DNA from: Ruminococcus flavefaciens AE3010
GTDB taxonomy: Bacteria; Bacillota; Clostridia; Oscillospirales; Ruminococcaceae
DNA length: 64,000 nucleotides
Reading direction: 5' to 3'
Assembly (NCBI RefSeq): GCF_000526795.1
Contig: NZ_JAGT01000001.1
Span: 2,330,001 to 2,394,000 of the forward strand
The position numbers were made by a program, and so were the translations under genes. Shown here piece after piece: positions 15,127 through 23,311 of this stretch; the first letter of the stretch is position 1, and every line of letters begins with the position of its first letter. The notes beneath the pieces were generated by a model. That model had not been told where the DNA came from. It saw nothing but the letters and a program-made list of their open reading frames with translations, and did no database searches.

Positions 15127-16509
15127 TCAGCCGTTTATTTTAGGAAGATTTGCGATAGACTTTGCGATCTCCTCATCTGTTGGGACATAATCGCTCATTG
15201 TACCGTCGTTGTATGCGCCGTAAGCGTACATATCAAAGTAACCTGTACCTGTAAGACCGAAGAGGATAGTCTTCTCCTCGCCTGTCTCCTTGCACTTGAG
15301 TGCCTCGTCGATAGCAATGCGGATAGCGTGGCTGCTCTCGGGAGCAGGAAGTATACCCTCAACTCTTGCGAACATCTCAGCAGCCTCGAATACAGCTGTC
15401 TGCTCAACGGAAGTAGCCTCCATGAGACCCTGATCGTAGAGCTCTGAGAGTGTAGCGCTCATGCCGTGGTAACGGAGACCGCCTGCGTGGTTAGGTGAAG
15501 GCATGAAGCCGCTGCCCAGTGTGTACATCTTCTGGAGAGGGCAAACCTTACCTGTGTCGCAGAAGTCGTAAGCGTATGTACCTCTTGTAAGGCTCGGGCA
15601 TGAAGCAGGCTCAACAGCGATGAAGCGATAATCAGCTTCGCCGCGGAGCTTTTCGCCCATGAATGGTGAGATAAGTCCGCCGAGGTTTGAACCGCCGCCT
15701 GCGCAGCCGATGATGATGTCGGGCTTGATGTTGTACTTGTCCATAGCAGCCTTTGCTTCAAGACCGATGATAGACTGGTGGAGGAGTACCTGTGCAAGAA
15801 CGCTTCCGAGAACGTAGCGGTAGCCTTCCTTTGTTGTAGCAGCCTCAACAGCCTCAGAGATAGCGCAGCCAAGGCTTCCGCCTGTGCCTGGGAATTCCTC
15901 AAGGATTTTTCTTCCTACCTCAGTTGTGTTTGAAGGAGAAGGAGTTACGTTTGCGCCGTATGTACGCATTACCTCACGGCGGAATGGCTTCTGCTCGTAG
16001 CTTACCTTAACCATGTAAACGTTGCAGTCCAGGTCGAAGTATGAGCAAGCCATTGAAAGAGCTGTCCCCCACTGACCTGCACCTGTCTCTGTAGTAACGC
16101 CCTTGAGACCCTGCTTCTTAGCGTAGTAAGCCTGAGCGATAGCGGAGTTGAGCTTGTGGCTTCCGCTGGTGTTGTTGCCCTCGAACTTGTAGTAGATCTT
16201 AGCGGGGGTACCAAGCTTCTTCTCAAGGAAGTAAGCTCTTACAAGAGGAGAGGGACGGAACATCTTGTAGAAGTCCTGTATCTCCTGCGGGATATCAACA
16301 TAGGGTGTAGTCTCGTCCAGCTCCTGCTTAGCAAGCTCCTCGCAGAAAACGTGGCTGAGGTCCTCTAATGTACAGGGCTGACCTGTAGCCGGGTTAAGGA
16401 GGGGAGCGGGCTTCTTCTTCATATCAGCGCGTACATTGTACCACTGCTTAGGGAGCTCATTCTCCTCAAGATAGATTTTGTAAGGGATTCTCTCATCTGA
16501 CATTGACAT
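15127..16509 (-). CDS. trpB: Tryptophan synthase beta chain, TrpB2 type
   Basis: This 460-residue PLP enzyme is of the longer TrpB2 type: an N-terminal extension of about 95 residues, then RPSPLVRAYFLEKKLGTPAKIYYK and the lysine motif EGNNTSGSHKLNSA (PLP Schiff-base lysine), TTETGAGQWGTALS, and the phosphate-binding GCAGGGSNLGG. It condenses serine with indole to form tryptophan. No trpA is next to it, consistent with TrpB2, which does not need a TrpA partner and may salvage free indole. SD AAGGAGA sets the ATG. Expression is controlled by the Trp T-box upstream. Confidence 0.93.
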   Translation of the reverse strand: MSMSDERIPYKIYLEENELPKQWYNVRADMKKKPAPLLNPATGQPCTLEDLSHVFCEELAKQELDETTPYVDIPQEIQDFYKMFRPSPLVRAYFLEKKLGTPAKIYYKFEGNNTSGSHKLNSAIAQAYYAKKQGLKGVTTETGAGQWGTALSMACSYFDLDCNVYMVKVSYEQKPFRREVMRTYGANVTPSPSNTTEVGRKILEEFPGTGGSLGCAISEAVEAATTKEGYRYVLGSVLAQVLLHQSIIGLEAKAAMDKYNIKPDIIIGCAGGGSNLGGLISPFMGEKLRGEADYRFIAVEPASCPSLTRGTYAYDFCDTGKVCPLQKMYTLGSGFMPSPNHAGGLRYHGMSATLSELYDQGLMEATSVEQTAVFEAAEMFARVEGILPAPESSHAIRIAIDEALKCKETGEEKTILFGLTGTGYFDMYAYGAYNDGTMSDYVPTDEEIAKSIANLPKING

Positions 16510-16554
16510 AGTAATATCTCCTTTTCATAATTATTGACTGTACCATAGGGACAC

Positions 16555-16854
16555 AAAAAAACTTCTGTCCCTGCAAATAATGCGGGGACAGAAGCCGTAT
16601 AACTTCTGCGGTGCCACCCTGCTTGACGATTTTTCGTCCACTCGTTCTGTACCTGAGATACAAAAGTTTTGTTAACGCAGACCTCTGCGTCTCACCTACA
16701 CAGGGAGCATGTCCGTTTCCTGACGCCTTACCCCTTCGGCTCGCCCTCGGAAGCCCATTCACATCTGCCCTGCATACCTGTTCGCACCAACCCAGGCTCT
16801 CTGAAATGCTCAGACAAAAGCTACTCACACTTCTTCAACGGTTTACTACTTTAA
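16555..16854 (-). promoter_or_regulatory. T-box riboswitch, tryptophan specific
   Basis: Reading the minus strand from about 16854: stem I with the AGAGAGCCTGGGTTGG region, a specifier loop GAATGGGC in which TGG (16757-16755) is the Trp codon, stem III, then the T-box AGGGTGGCACCGC (its core at 16619-16608). It ends in a strong terminator whose strands CTTCTGTCCC and GGGACAGAAG are followed by seven T (16593-16555). Uncharged tRNA-Trp should favour the antiterminator and turn on trpB. Confidence 0.92.
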
Positions 16855-16855
16855 A

Positions 16856-16884
16856 ATTGTAACATAGCGGGGCGATGATGTCAA
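16856..16884 (-). promoter_or_regulatory. Sigma-A promoter of the trpB T-box leader
   Basis: On the minus strand, TTGACA (16884-16879), 17 bp, TACAAT (16861-16856). Confidence 0.85.
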
Positions 16885-16885
16885 G

Positions 16886-17064
16886 AGGTCAGACGTATTT
16901 TCTCCAAAAGCGCCTAATTATTGAGCAATGAGCAGAAAAAAACTGTGGTGAAACTATAGTCCCTGCATATAAAGCTCAATAGAAAAACAGTATATCAAAT
17001 ATCAAAAAAGTACTTTTCAAGGGCGCAGAAACGTGGTATAATTATATAGATAGTCAGCAAATGA
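16886..17064. other. Intergenic, nothing recognised
   Basis: AT-rich sequence between the T-box promoter and the end of the XRE gene. I see no clear terminator or open frame with an SD. Confidence 0.5.
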
Positions 17065-17781
17065 TCACTTGATGTCGCTTCTGTACTTCGCACGGGTGCG
17101 TGAGATACTCTCCTCACTGCGCTTGATAAGGTTAAGGAGCGATGATGAATACTGCGCATAATCCTTTTGCAGAGTCGCAGTTGTAACATAGAGGGTATCG
17201 AAATTGTCTACGCAGTCGTTGCCGTCAAGGGCGATACCGCTGGAAGCGGCTTTTATGTTGGCTTCGCTCATGGATACGATAGCATTTGCGCTGTCGTTTG
17301 CAATTACCTTGGGTATGCGGAAAAGCTTCTGGTCGTTGTGAGGGTTAGCGTTGTAAACGATACGGAAGAGCTTGTACACAGACAGCATGAGGTATGAGGA
17401 TACCTCCTTGATGAGGGTTATGCTGTTTGCCTTCTGCGCAAGGCTGAAGAGCAGACTGATAGAGTTGTTGATGATCCTTCTGTTGAAGTTGATGATCTCG
17501 GGAGAGGGCATCTTCATGCTGTTGTTTCCGTCGTCATCGGGGATATCCTCGATAGTGATGGTCTTGCCCTCAGGCTCGGGAGTTCTTCCGAGAAGATAGT
17601 CACAGGATACATTGTAGTAATCAGCGATCTTTACGAGGAAATTCAGTCCGCATTCACGAATCCCCTTTTCATAATGGGAGAGCAGCGCCTGTGATATACC
17701 TAAATCGGTAGCTGCCTGCTTCTGACTGATATGTCTTTCCTTACGCTGTAGTGTTATAATTCTTGCGAAATCCGAGTTCAT
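17065..17781 (-). CDS. XRE-family transcriptional regulator
   Basis: This 238-residue protein starts with an HTH_3 domain (residues about 5-62: FARIITLQRKERHISQKQAA, LGISQALLSHYEKGIRECGL), which binds DNA as a dimer, followed by the common LVKIADYYNVSCDYLLGRT end. The C-terminal 160 residues form a helical domain without a recognised ligand fold. Start at ATG 17781 with GGAGG eight bases upstream; the longer frame to 17859 runs into the promoter. It is a single-gene unit with a promoter at 17824-17852. The target is unknown; autoregulation is likely for this class. Confidence 0.85.
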   Translation of the reverse strand: MNSDFARIITLQRKERHISQKQAATDLGISQALLSHYEKGIRECGLNFLVKIADYYNVSCDYLLGRTPEPEGKTITIEDIPDDDGNNSMKMPSPEIINFNRRIINNSISLLFSLAQKANSITLIKEVSSYLMLSVYKLFRIVYNANPHNDQKLFRIPKVIANDSANAIVSMSEANIKAASSGIALDGNDCVDNFDTLYVTTATLQKDYAQYSSSLLNLIKRSEESISRTRAKYRSDIK

Positions 17782-17823
17782 TGAAATTCCTCCTAATAGA
17801 TTATTTAAAAATCTGTTACTATT

Positions 17824-17852
17824 ATTATAATACAAAATGTATAATTTGTAAA
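17824..17852 (-). promoter_or_regulatory. Sigma-A promoter of the XRE gene
   Basis: On the minus strand, TTTACA (17852-17847), 17 bp, TATAAT (17829-17824). Confidence 0.75.
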
Positions 17853-17993
17853 TACACAAAAACGTGAAAGAATTTGTGGAATCTTGTAGTATTTTTCGTG
17901 AATTTTACTAACAGTTAAAAAAACGAGCAGTATTTTTGTGCAAATTTATCCTATCAGTATGGTAACTGATATATTCAACATAAAGGAGAAGCC

Positions 17994-18635
17994 ATGAAAG
18001 GTTACAGGATAAGTATCCTCCGCCACGGAATGACGGAGGCAAACGAAAAGGGCATTTACATCGGCAGGACAGATCTGCCCCTGTCCAACAAGGGTGCGGC
18101 AGACCTTGCCGCTAAAATGGACGAATTCGACTACCCCACCGTCCACAGGGTGTACACCTCCCCGCTTAAACGATGTACCGAGACCGCCGATATACTCTTC
18201 CCCTACACAGAGGTAGTCCCCGTGGACGACCTGAGAGAGCTGAATTTCGGCGATTTTGAGAACAAGAGCATCGATGAGCTGGCAAAGCGTGAGGACTACA
18301 CCAAATGGCTCCGCGGCGGCAAGGACAACCGTCCCCCAAACGGCGAGAGCCTTGAGGAGATGACAGCCCGCTGCTACAAGGCGCTCCACGCCATAATCAT
18401 GGACATGATGGAGTCGGGGCTCACCCACTGTGCAATGATAACTCACGGCGGCATCATCTCAAATATGCTCAGCTGCTTCGGACTGCCAAAATACGACCCG
18501 AAGACTCTCAGCTGCGATTTCGGCATGGGCTTCGAGATAATCGTTACCGCACAGATGTGGCTGAATTCTCAGGCATTTGAGATACTGGGCTACTGCCCCT
18601 ACGAGAAGCTTGACGAAGCCGACGACGAGTATTGA
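17994..18635 (+). CDS. Histidine phosphatase family protein (phosphoglycerate mutase-like)
   Basis: This 213-residue protein has the RHG catalytic motif (ISILRHGMTEAN, phospho-accepting His), SPLKRCTETA, the acid residue region LRELNFGDFENKS and the second histidine in MITHGG. This is the branch-1 histidine phosphatase fold, as in CobC, GpmB and broad-specificity phosphatases. The substrate cannot be told from the motifs. SD AAAGGAG sets the start. It stands upstream of the membrane protein/rluA/luxS genes on the same strand but is separated by a repeat. Confidence 0.85.
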   Translation: MKGYRISILRHGMTEANEKGIYIGRTDLPLSNKGAADLAAKMDEFDYPTVHRVYTSPLKRCTETADILFPYTEVVPVDDLRELNFGDFENKSIDELAKREDYTKWLRGGKDNRPPNGESLEEMTARCYKALHAIIMDMMESGLTHCAMITHGGIISNMLSCFGLPKYDPKTLSCDFGMGFEIIVTAQMWLNSQAFEILGYCPYEKLDEADDEY

Positions 18636-18650
18636 TTTCAACCGTTAGCT

Positions 18651-18677
18651 TGTAGGGACGACCATTGGTCGTCCGCC
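18651..18677. repeat. REP-like palindrome, core GACGACCATTGGTCGTC
   Basis: TGTAGG followed by the palindrome GACGACCATTGGTCGTC, preceded by GTTAGCT. Family B, with the same core inverted at 21050-21076. Confidence 0.7.
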
Positions 18678-18747
18678 AACATTCAGATGAATAATCAGCC
18701 ATATTCCGCCCATAATATCTGCAAAACTGGTTTTCGGAGGCGCAGAT

Positions 18748-19617
18748 ATGAAGATTCGGGAGCTTATCCGCTTTTCACGGGGACTGCTCAGAGGCAGTCG
18801 GGCGCGGACTATGATGATATGCATCCTCCCTCTCGGCGCGGAGCTCTTCTTCCGCTTCGCAGAGGCGGCAGTGTTCTGTATGCTGCTGTATTTCGGTGAA
18901 ATGCAGCCCATAAAGCTATTTGGCGGCAATAATCCCATACAGCTGTTCGTAACGGCTGCAAGCACTCTGCTGAGGCTGGTTACGGCAGCGCCCCTGATGT
19001 ATGCAGCGGCGTACAAGCTCTGCGGAATGACCTCGGAGGCGCCTCAGAAGCGCCGCGAGTCCTTTTCGCGGATACTGCTGAGGAAGTGTACCTTCAAGCG
19101 CAGCATATCCGCAGCCCTGTGGACAAAGGCGGCAAGTCTCCTTGCACTGACACCTGCGGTATTCTTCGGAACTGCGGCATACGGTCTCATGGGCGAAAGA
19201 CTGGCTCCGCGGGAAGCTTTTCTCGCGGCAAACGCCATATTCCTCACGGGAGTATCGGTGCTGCTGTGGCTGTCGCTGAAGCTCAGCTTTACTGCCGTGC
19301 CTTATCTTCTGGTGCGATTTCCCAAACTGACAGCCTTTCGGGCGATGATATTCTCGGTAGGCTTCATGAAAGGCAGAAAAAGCGTGCCCCTGCGGCTGTT
19401 GGCGGTATATCTGCCGCAGATGCTAACCATAGTCGGACTTCCCTACGGACTGACCAAGCTCATGACCGCTTTTTCGCTGAGTATCGACATTTTTATCAAG
19501 GAGGACGAATACCTTGAAGCAGATAGAGCTTACGGTAGACGCAGAAGTTCCCATAACTCTGGAAAAATTCCTTTTAGGAAAAAAAGGCGTATCAAGACGG
19601 CTGCTGACGAAGCTTAA
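18748..19617 (+). CDS. Multi-pass membrane protein of unknown function
   Basis: This 289-residue protein has about five hydrophobic segments between residues 25 and 240, separated by Arg/Lys-rich loops, in the style of DUF975-like integral proteins. I do not recognise a family. SD GGAGG is well placed before ATG 18748. Its last 35 codons, rich in Arg/Lys and Ser, overlap the start of the pseudouridine synthase gene by 104 bp in another frame, so the end of this reading frame may be a recent extension. It probably forms an operon with rluA-like and luxS genes. Confidence 0.65.
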   Translation: MKIRELIRFSRGLLRGSRARTMMICILPLGAELFFRFAEAAVFCMLLYFGEMQPIKLFGGNNPIQLFVTAASTLLRLVTAAPLMYAAAYKLCGMTSEAPQKRRESFSRILLRKCTFKRSISAALWTKAASLLALTPAVFFGTAAYGLMGERLAPREAFLAANAIFLTGVSVLLWLSLKLSFTAVPYLLVRFPKLTAFRAMIFSVGFMKGRKSVPLRLLAVYLPQMLTIVGLPYGLTKLMTAFSLSIDIFIKEDEYLEADRAYGRRRSSHNSGKIPFRKKRRIKTAADEA

Positions 19618-20365
19618 ACGGCAGGAGGGCGGCATGACCCGTGACGGAAAGCTCATACGCAGCATAGACACGGTGCAAAGGGGCGACGTCATAGTCCTCA
19701 GCCTTGAGGACGACAGCTTTTTAGATCCCAACGGCAGTCTGAATGTGCCTATAGCCTTTGAGAACGACAGCCTTGTGGTGTTCAATAAGCCAAACGGTAT
19801 GCCCGTACACCCGTCCATACGGCATCAGGGAGATACCCTCGGGAATTATTTCGCTCATCTCTATCCCCAGCTCACGTTCCGCTCGGTTAACAGGCTTGAC
19901 CGCGACACCTCGGGACTGTGCATAATCGCAAAGGACGCCCACGCAGCAAAGCTTTTGCAGGGCTGCTGCCAAAAGGTATACTACGCCGCTGTACACGGGA
20001 CTATCCCCGAAAGCGGCACTATAGACGCTCCTATCGCAAGAGAGCGTGAGTCCATAATACTCCGCTGTGTCCGCGAGGACGGACAGCGTGCCGTTACCCA
20101 CTACAAGCGGCTCATGACGAACGGGAGGTACTCCCTTGCGGAGATACACCTCGAAACAGGACGAACTCACCAGATAAGAGTTCATTTCGCTCATATCGGA
20201 GCTCCTCTCGCAGGGGACGACCTCTACGGCGGGCTCCGTGATGATATATCAAGACAGGCGCTCCACTGCGGTCAGCTCAGCTTCCGCGAGCCACTGACAG
20301 GAGAGCCTATAACAGTTTCCTCGGAGCTTCCCGAGGATATAAAGGCACTTTTCAAGGAGGACTAA
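19514..20365 (+). CDS. RluA-family pseudouridine synthase
   Basis: This 283-residue enzyme has an N-terminal S4-like RNA-binding part (ITLEKFLLGKKGVSRRLLTKLKRQEGG) and the catalytic pseudouridine synthase domain with VNRLDRDTSGLCIIAKD, where the Asp of RLDxxTSG is the nucleophile, and GRTHQIRVHFAHIGAPLAGD. It modifies uridines in rRNA or tRNA. Start codon is TTG 19514, supported by AAGGAGG nine bases upstream, inside the preceding gene. Which sites it modifies cannot be told; it resembles RluD/RluC-type proteins. Confidence 0.88.
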   Translation: MKQIELTVDAEVPITLEKFLLGKKGVSRRLLTKLKRQEGGMTRDGKLIRSIDTVQRGDVIVLSLEDDSFLDPNGSLNVPIAFENDSLVVFNKPNGMPVHPSIRHQGDTLGNYFAHLYPQLTFRSVNRLDRDTSGLCIIAKDAHAAKLLQGCCQKVYYAAVHGTIPESGTIDAPIARERESIILRCVREDGQRAVTHYKRLMTNGRYSLAEIHLETGRTHQIRVHFAHIGAPLAGDDLYGGLRDDISRQALHCGQLSFREPLTGEPITVSSELPEDIKALFKED

Positions 20366-20366
20366 A

Positions 20367-20840
20367 ATGGAAAAGATAGCAAGCTTTCAGGTAGACCACA
20401 CAAAATTCAGCGTAGGCATGTACATATCACGTATCGACGACGATATAGTTACATATGACGTGCGCATGGTAAAGCCAAACGGCGGCGTTTACCTTGAAAC
20501 TCCCTCAATGCACACCATCGAGCACCTTTTTGCCACATTCGCACGTAATTCCGAGTTCGGCAAAAACATCGTATACGTAGGACCTATGGGCTGCCGCACG
20601 GGATTTTACCTGCTCACAAGGGGACTTTCCCATGAGAATGCCATAAAGCTGGTTCGTGAAGCATATACTTTCATCAGGGACTACGAGGGTGAGATACCGG
20701 GCTGCACAGAGGTTGAGTGCGGAAACTACCGCGAGCACGACCTTGCAGCTGCAAAGAAGGACGTTGTGGCACTTATCGACAAGCTTCAGGGCTACACCGT
20801 GGAAATGCTTGATTATAAATGGCATTTTGACAAAAACTGA
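20367..20840 (+). CDS. luxS: S-ribosylhomocysteine lyase LuxS
   Basis: This 157-residue protein has the zinc-binding HTIEH motif (His49, Glu52, His53) with third ligand Cys118 in VECGNYREHDL, and the catalytic cysteine region PMGCRTGFYL (Cys76). It cleaves S-ribosylhomocysteine to homocysteine and DPD, the precursor of the AI-2 signal, as part of the activated methyl cycle. The SD AAGGAGG overlaps the end of the upstream gene, so the two are translationally linked. No pfs/mtn gene is visible nearby. Confidence 0.97.
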   Translation: MEKIASFQVDHTKFSVGMYISRIDDDIVTYDVRMVKPNGGVYLETPSMHTIEHLFATFARNSEFGKNIVYVGPMGCRTGFYLLTRGLSHENAIKLVREAYTFIRDYEGEIPGCTEVECGNYREHDLAAAKKDVVALIDKLQGYTVEMLDYKWHFDKN

Positions 20841-21240
20841 GCGCGGAGCCCGCGCCGCCTTGCCACGTTGACGCTTGTTTCACGCGCTTACACTCATCAA
20901 AATCGTTGATTGTACATCGCTTACAGCACTAACATTAAATCATTTGTAAGGGCGCACAGTGTGCGCCCGCAAATTTTTCGTAAAATTACAAATGACAGAT
21001 TGTAGGGGCGCCCTTTGGGCGCCCGTAAACATACAACATCAACCACGACACGGACGACCAATGGTCGTCACTACACATTGTTTCAGCATAATTGCATTGT
21101 AAGGCGCGGGACGTCGAGGACTTCCAACAGAAGCCGCGACACTCTGTCCTTCGGACATCCCCCTACACTGTAGGGAGTAACCGTCCCCTACAAGCTAATT
21201 GATAACAGCTCGGGCGGATAATATCCGCCCCTACGCTAAT
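20841..21240. repeat. Cluster of dispersed palindromic repeats after luxS
   Basis: A family C unit (20841-20935, GCGCGGAGCCCGCGC, CCACGTTGACGCTTG) is followed by family B palindromes: 20944-20970 (core GCGCACAGTGTGCGC), 21001-21025 (GGGCGCCCTTTGGGCGCCC-like), 21050-21076 (GACGACCAATGGTCGTC) and 21209-21235 (GGGCGGATAATATCCGCCC). Short hairpins GTCCTTCGGAC and CCCTACACTGTAGGG lie between. I see no gene in this 500-bp gap. Confidence 0.75.
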
Positions 21241-21266
21241 CACTATTCACTAAAAACTCCAACCGC

Positions 21267-21295
21267 TTGATATTTTTCTCAAAACGTGATATAAT
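21267..21295 (+). promoter_or_regulatory. Sigma-A promoter of the M23 peptidase gene
   Basis: TTGATA at 21267-21272, 17 bp, TATAAT at 21290-21295. Confidence 0.75.
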
Positions 21296-21346
21296 ATAAT
21301 TTACGGTCTTTAAAGACCAATAAAAAGGAAGAAAGGAGACGGTGCA

Positions 21347-23128
21347 ATGGACAGAAAAAGCCGCGAAGAATTCTACAGACGCTACGGCGAGCCGCAGAAG
21401 TCACATTCCCGCAGCAGCTCGGGATTTTTTGAAAAATTCGGACGCTTTGCCGCAAAGACGGTCACATCAATGTTAATGGGGCTGCTTGCAGGCGTTAAGT
21501 TCATTCTCTCCGAGCTTCTCAGCCTTGGAGCTTCCATACTGAAATTCTTCCTCTGGATGATCAAGGAGCTCACAGCGCCCTTCCGCGAACGCTTCAATAT
21601 AAACAAGGATATGACCCGAAAGGTCAACAAAGCAAAAAAAGAGGGCGAAGCCGAGTACAAAAAGGCTCTCTTTGAGTTCTGGTGCTCATATCTTTTCGGA
21701 GAGGACGGCGTTTTCTACACCGCGTTCAACTATATCCTGCCAACACTGTCTATAATATTCCTAATAGGCATTATCCGCTACGGCTCGGGACTTGAATACG
21801 GCCTTGCAGTCGAGTACAACGGCAGAGAGATAGGCATGATAACCGCCGAGGCTGACTTTGAGGAAGCCGAGCGCGAGGTCCAGCAGCGTATCGCCTACCA
21901 CGACAGCGACGAGCCCATAGACCTTTCCGCTAAGTACTCCCTGAAAATAATAAACGAAAATGATACCATTGTTTCATCGGCTCAGCTGGCGAATGAAATG
22001 CTTGAAGCCTCAGACCACGCCCTTACAGAAGCCTACGGCATCTATATCGACGGCAAGTTCATAGGCGCTGTCAGGGAAAAGGAGCCCATACAGGACGCCC
22101 TTAATGAGAGGATACTCAACTTCCGCGTGGACGGTATAGTCAAGGACATCTCCTACAAGAACAATATCGAGTACTCACACGGAATATACCTTGTTGACAG
22201 CGTTATGAACAACAAGGAGGCTATCGACCTGCTGACCTCCTCCAAGGAGAAGAAAGCAGTGTATATCGCCAAGCGCGGCGATACGGCAGCTACCATAGCA
22301 CAGAAATACAACATGGAATACGACAAGCTCATCGAGCTCAATCCCGAACTCAAGAACAGCTGCCGTCAGGGCACATTCGTAAATGTCATTGAGACCGAGA
22401 GCTATCTCCCCATACAGTACGTCCGCGAGATAGACCCTATATCGTTCCTCGATTATGAGACTGTCGAGGTGGAAACAAGCTCACTCAACAAGGGCGTAAG
22501 GGATATACTTGTAAAGGGCAGACGCGGCGAAAAGACCAGCCACATCGAAGTTACCTACATCGACGGCAAGGAGTACTCCCGCAAGACCATAAGCACCAAG
22601 ATAACCCGTGAGCCCGTAGTCGAAAAGATAGGCATAGGCATATACGCCGCAAGACCTGACAGTGCAAGCACTGTTCTCACAGGCTCGGGTGAATTCGGCT
22701 GGCCTGTTGACGGCGGCTGGGTAAGCGATATATTCGGCGGCGAGAGAAACCACAAGGGTATGGATATAGCCGCAAGCACAGGTACACAGATATACGCCGC
22801 TGCCGACGGAGAGGTAGTATCCGCAGGCTGGAATTCAGGCGGCTACGGCTATTTCGTACAGATAGGCCATACCGACGGCTACCAGACAGTCTACGGTCAT
22901 ATGAGCACCGTACTTGTAACAGAGGGACAGTTAGTCGCCCGCGGTCAGCTCATCGGCGAGGTGGGAAACACAGGAAACTCCGACGGTTCGCACTGCCACT
23001 TTGAGGTCAGACACGAGGGCATATGCCTTGACCCTGCGCTTTACCTCAACACTGTCAACAGCTTCGACGATGACAGGGATAAGGACGACAAGGACAAGGA
23101 AAAGACCAAAAACAGCAAAAAGAACTAA
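21347..23128 (+). CDS. Membrane-anchored M23 peptidoglycan endopeptidase with LysM and G5 domains
   Basis: This 593-residue protein has a long cytoplasmic/amphipathic N-terminus, a membrane anchor at about residues 128-144, an extracytoplasmic region, a LysM-like domain (about 301-345, YIAKRGDTAATIAQKYNMEYD), a G5 domain (about 370-445) and a C-terminal M23 domain (about 462-570). The zinc ligands are visible as NHKGMD (HxxxD) and HCHFE (HxH). It should cut peptide cross-bridges in the wall during growth or division. A charged Asp/Lys tail follows. SD AAAGGAG; single-gene transcript from the promoter at 21267. A VanY-type enzyme lies next to it on the other strand. Confidence 0.9.
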   Translation: MDRKSREEFYRRYGEPQKSHSRSSSGFFEKFGRFAAKTVTSMLMGLLAGVKFILSELLSLGASILKFFLWMIKELTAPFRERFNINKDMTRKVNKAKKEGEAEYKKALFEFWCSYLFGEDGVFYTAFNYILPTLSIIFLIGIIRYGSGLEYGLAVEYNGREIGMITAEADFEEAEREVQQRIAYHDSDEPIDLSAKYSLKIINENDTIVSSAQLANEMLEASDHALTEAYGIYIDGKFIGAVREKEPIQDALNERILNFRVDGIVKDISYKNNIEYSHGIYLVDSVMNNKEAIDLLTSSKEKKAVYIAKRGDTAATIAQKYNMEYDKLIELNPELKNSCRQGTFVNVIETESYLPIQYVREIDPISFLDYETVEVETSSLNKGVRDILVKGRRGEKTSHIEVTYIDGKEYSRKTISTKITREPVVEKIGIGIYAARPDSASTVLTGSGEFGWPVDGGWVSDIFGGERNHKGMDIAASTGTQIYAAADGEVVSAGWNSGGYGYFVQIGHTDGYQTVYGHMSTVLVTEGQLVARGQLIGEVGNTGNSDGSHCHFEVRHEGICLDPALYLNTVNSFDDDRDKDDKDKEKTKNSKKN

Positions 23129-23154
23129 TGCAAACAGCCATGAAATAGCTTTAT

Positions 23155-23250
23155 CAGGGGACACCTCTGGACTCCGCCAAAGGAACACATTCCCTTTGGA
23201 ATCCCGTTCATGGGCTCGGCATAATTATTACGCTGTGAGCGATGAATGAG
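23155..23250. repeat. Copy of the 12121-12465 composite repeat
   Basis: TCAGGGGACACCTC, CCGCCAAAGGAACACATTCCC, TTTGGAATCCCGTTCATGG and a degenerate TACGCTGTGAGCGATG end match the composite at 12121-12465 in the same order, with the inner part deleted. Confidence 0.6.
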
Positions 23251-23276
23251 TAACGTTATAGGTATAAGAGAGCAAA

Positions 23277-23307
23277 CAAAAAAGGCGTGATAATATATCA
23301 CGCCTGT
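23277..23307 (-). terminator. Terminator of the vanY-type gene
   Basis: On the minus strand, stem AGGCGTGATA/TATCACGCCT followed by TTTTTTG, 5 bp after the stop. Confidence 0.85.
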
Positions 23308-23311
23308 TTCA

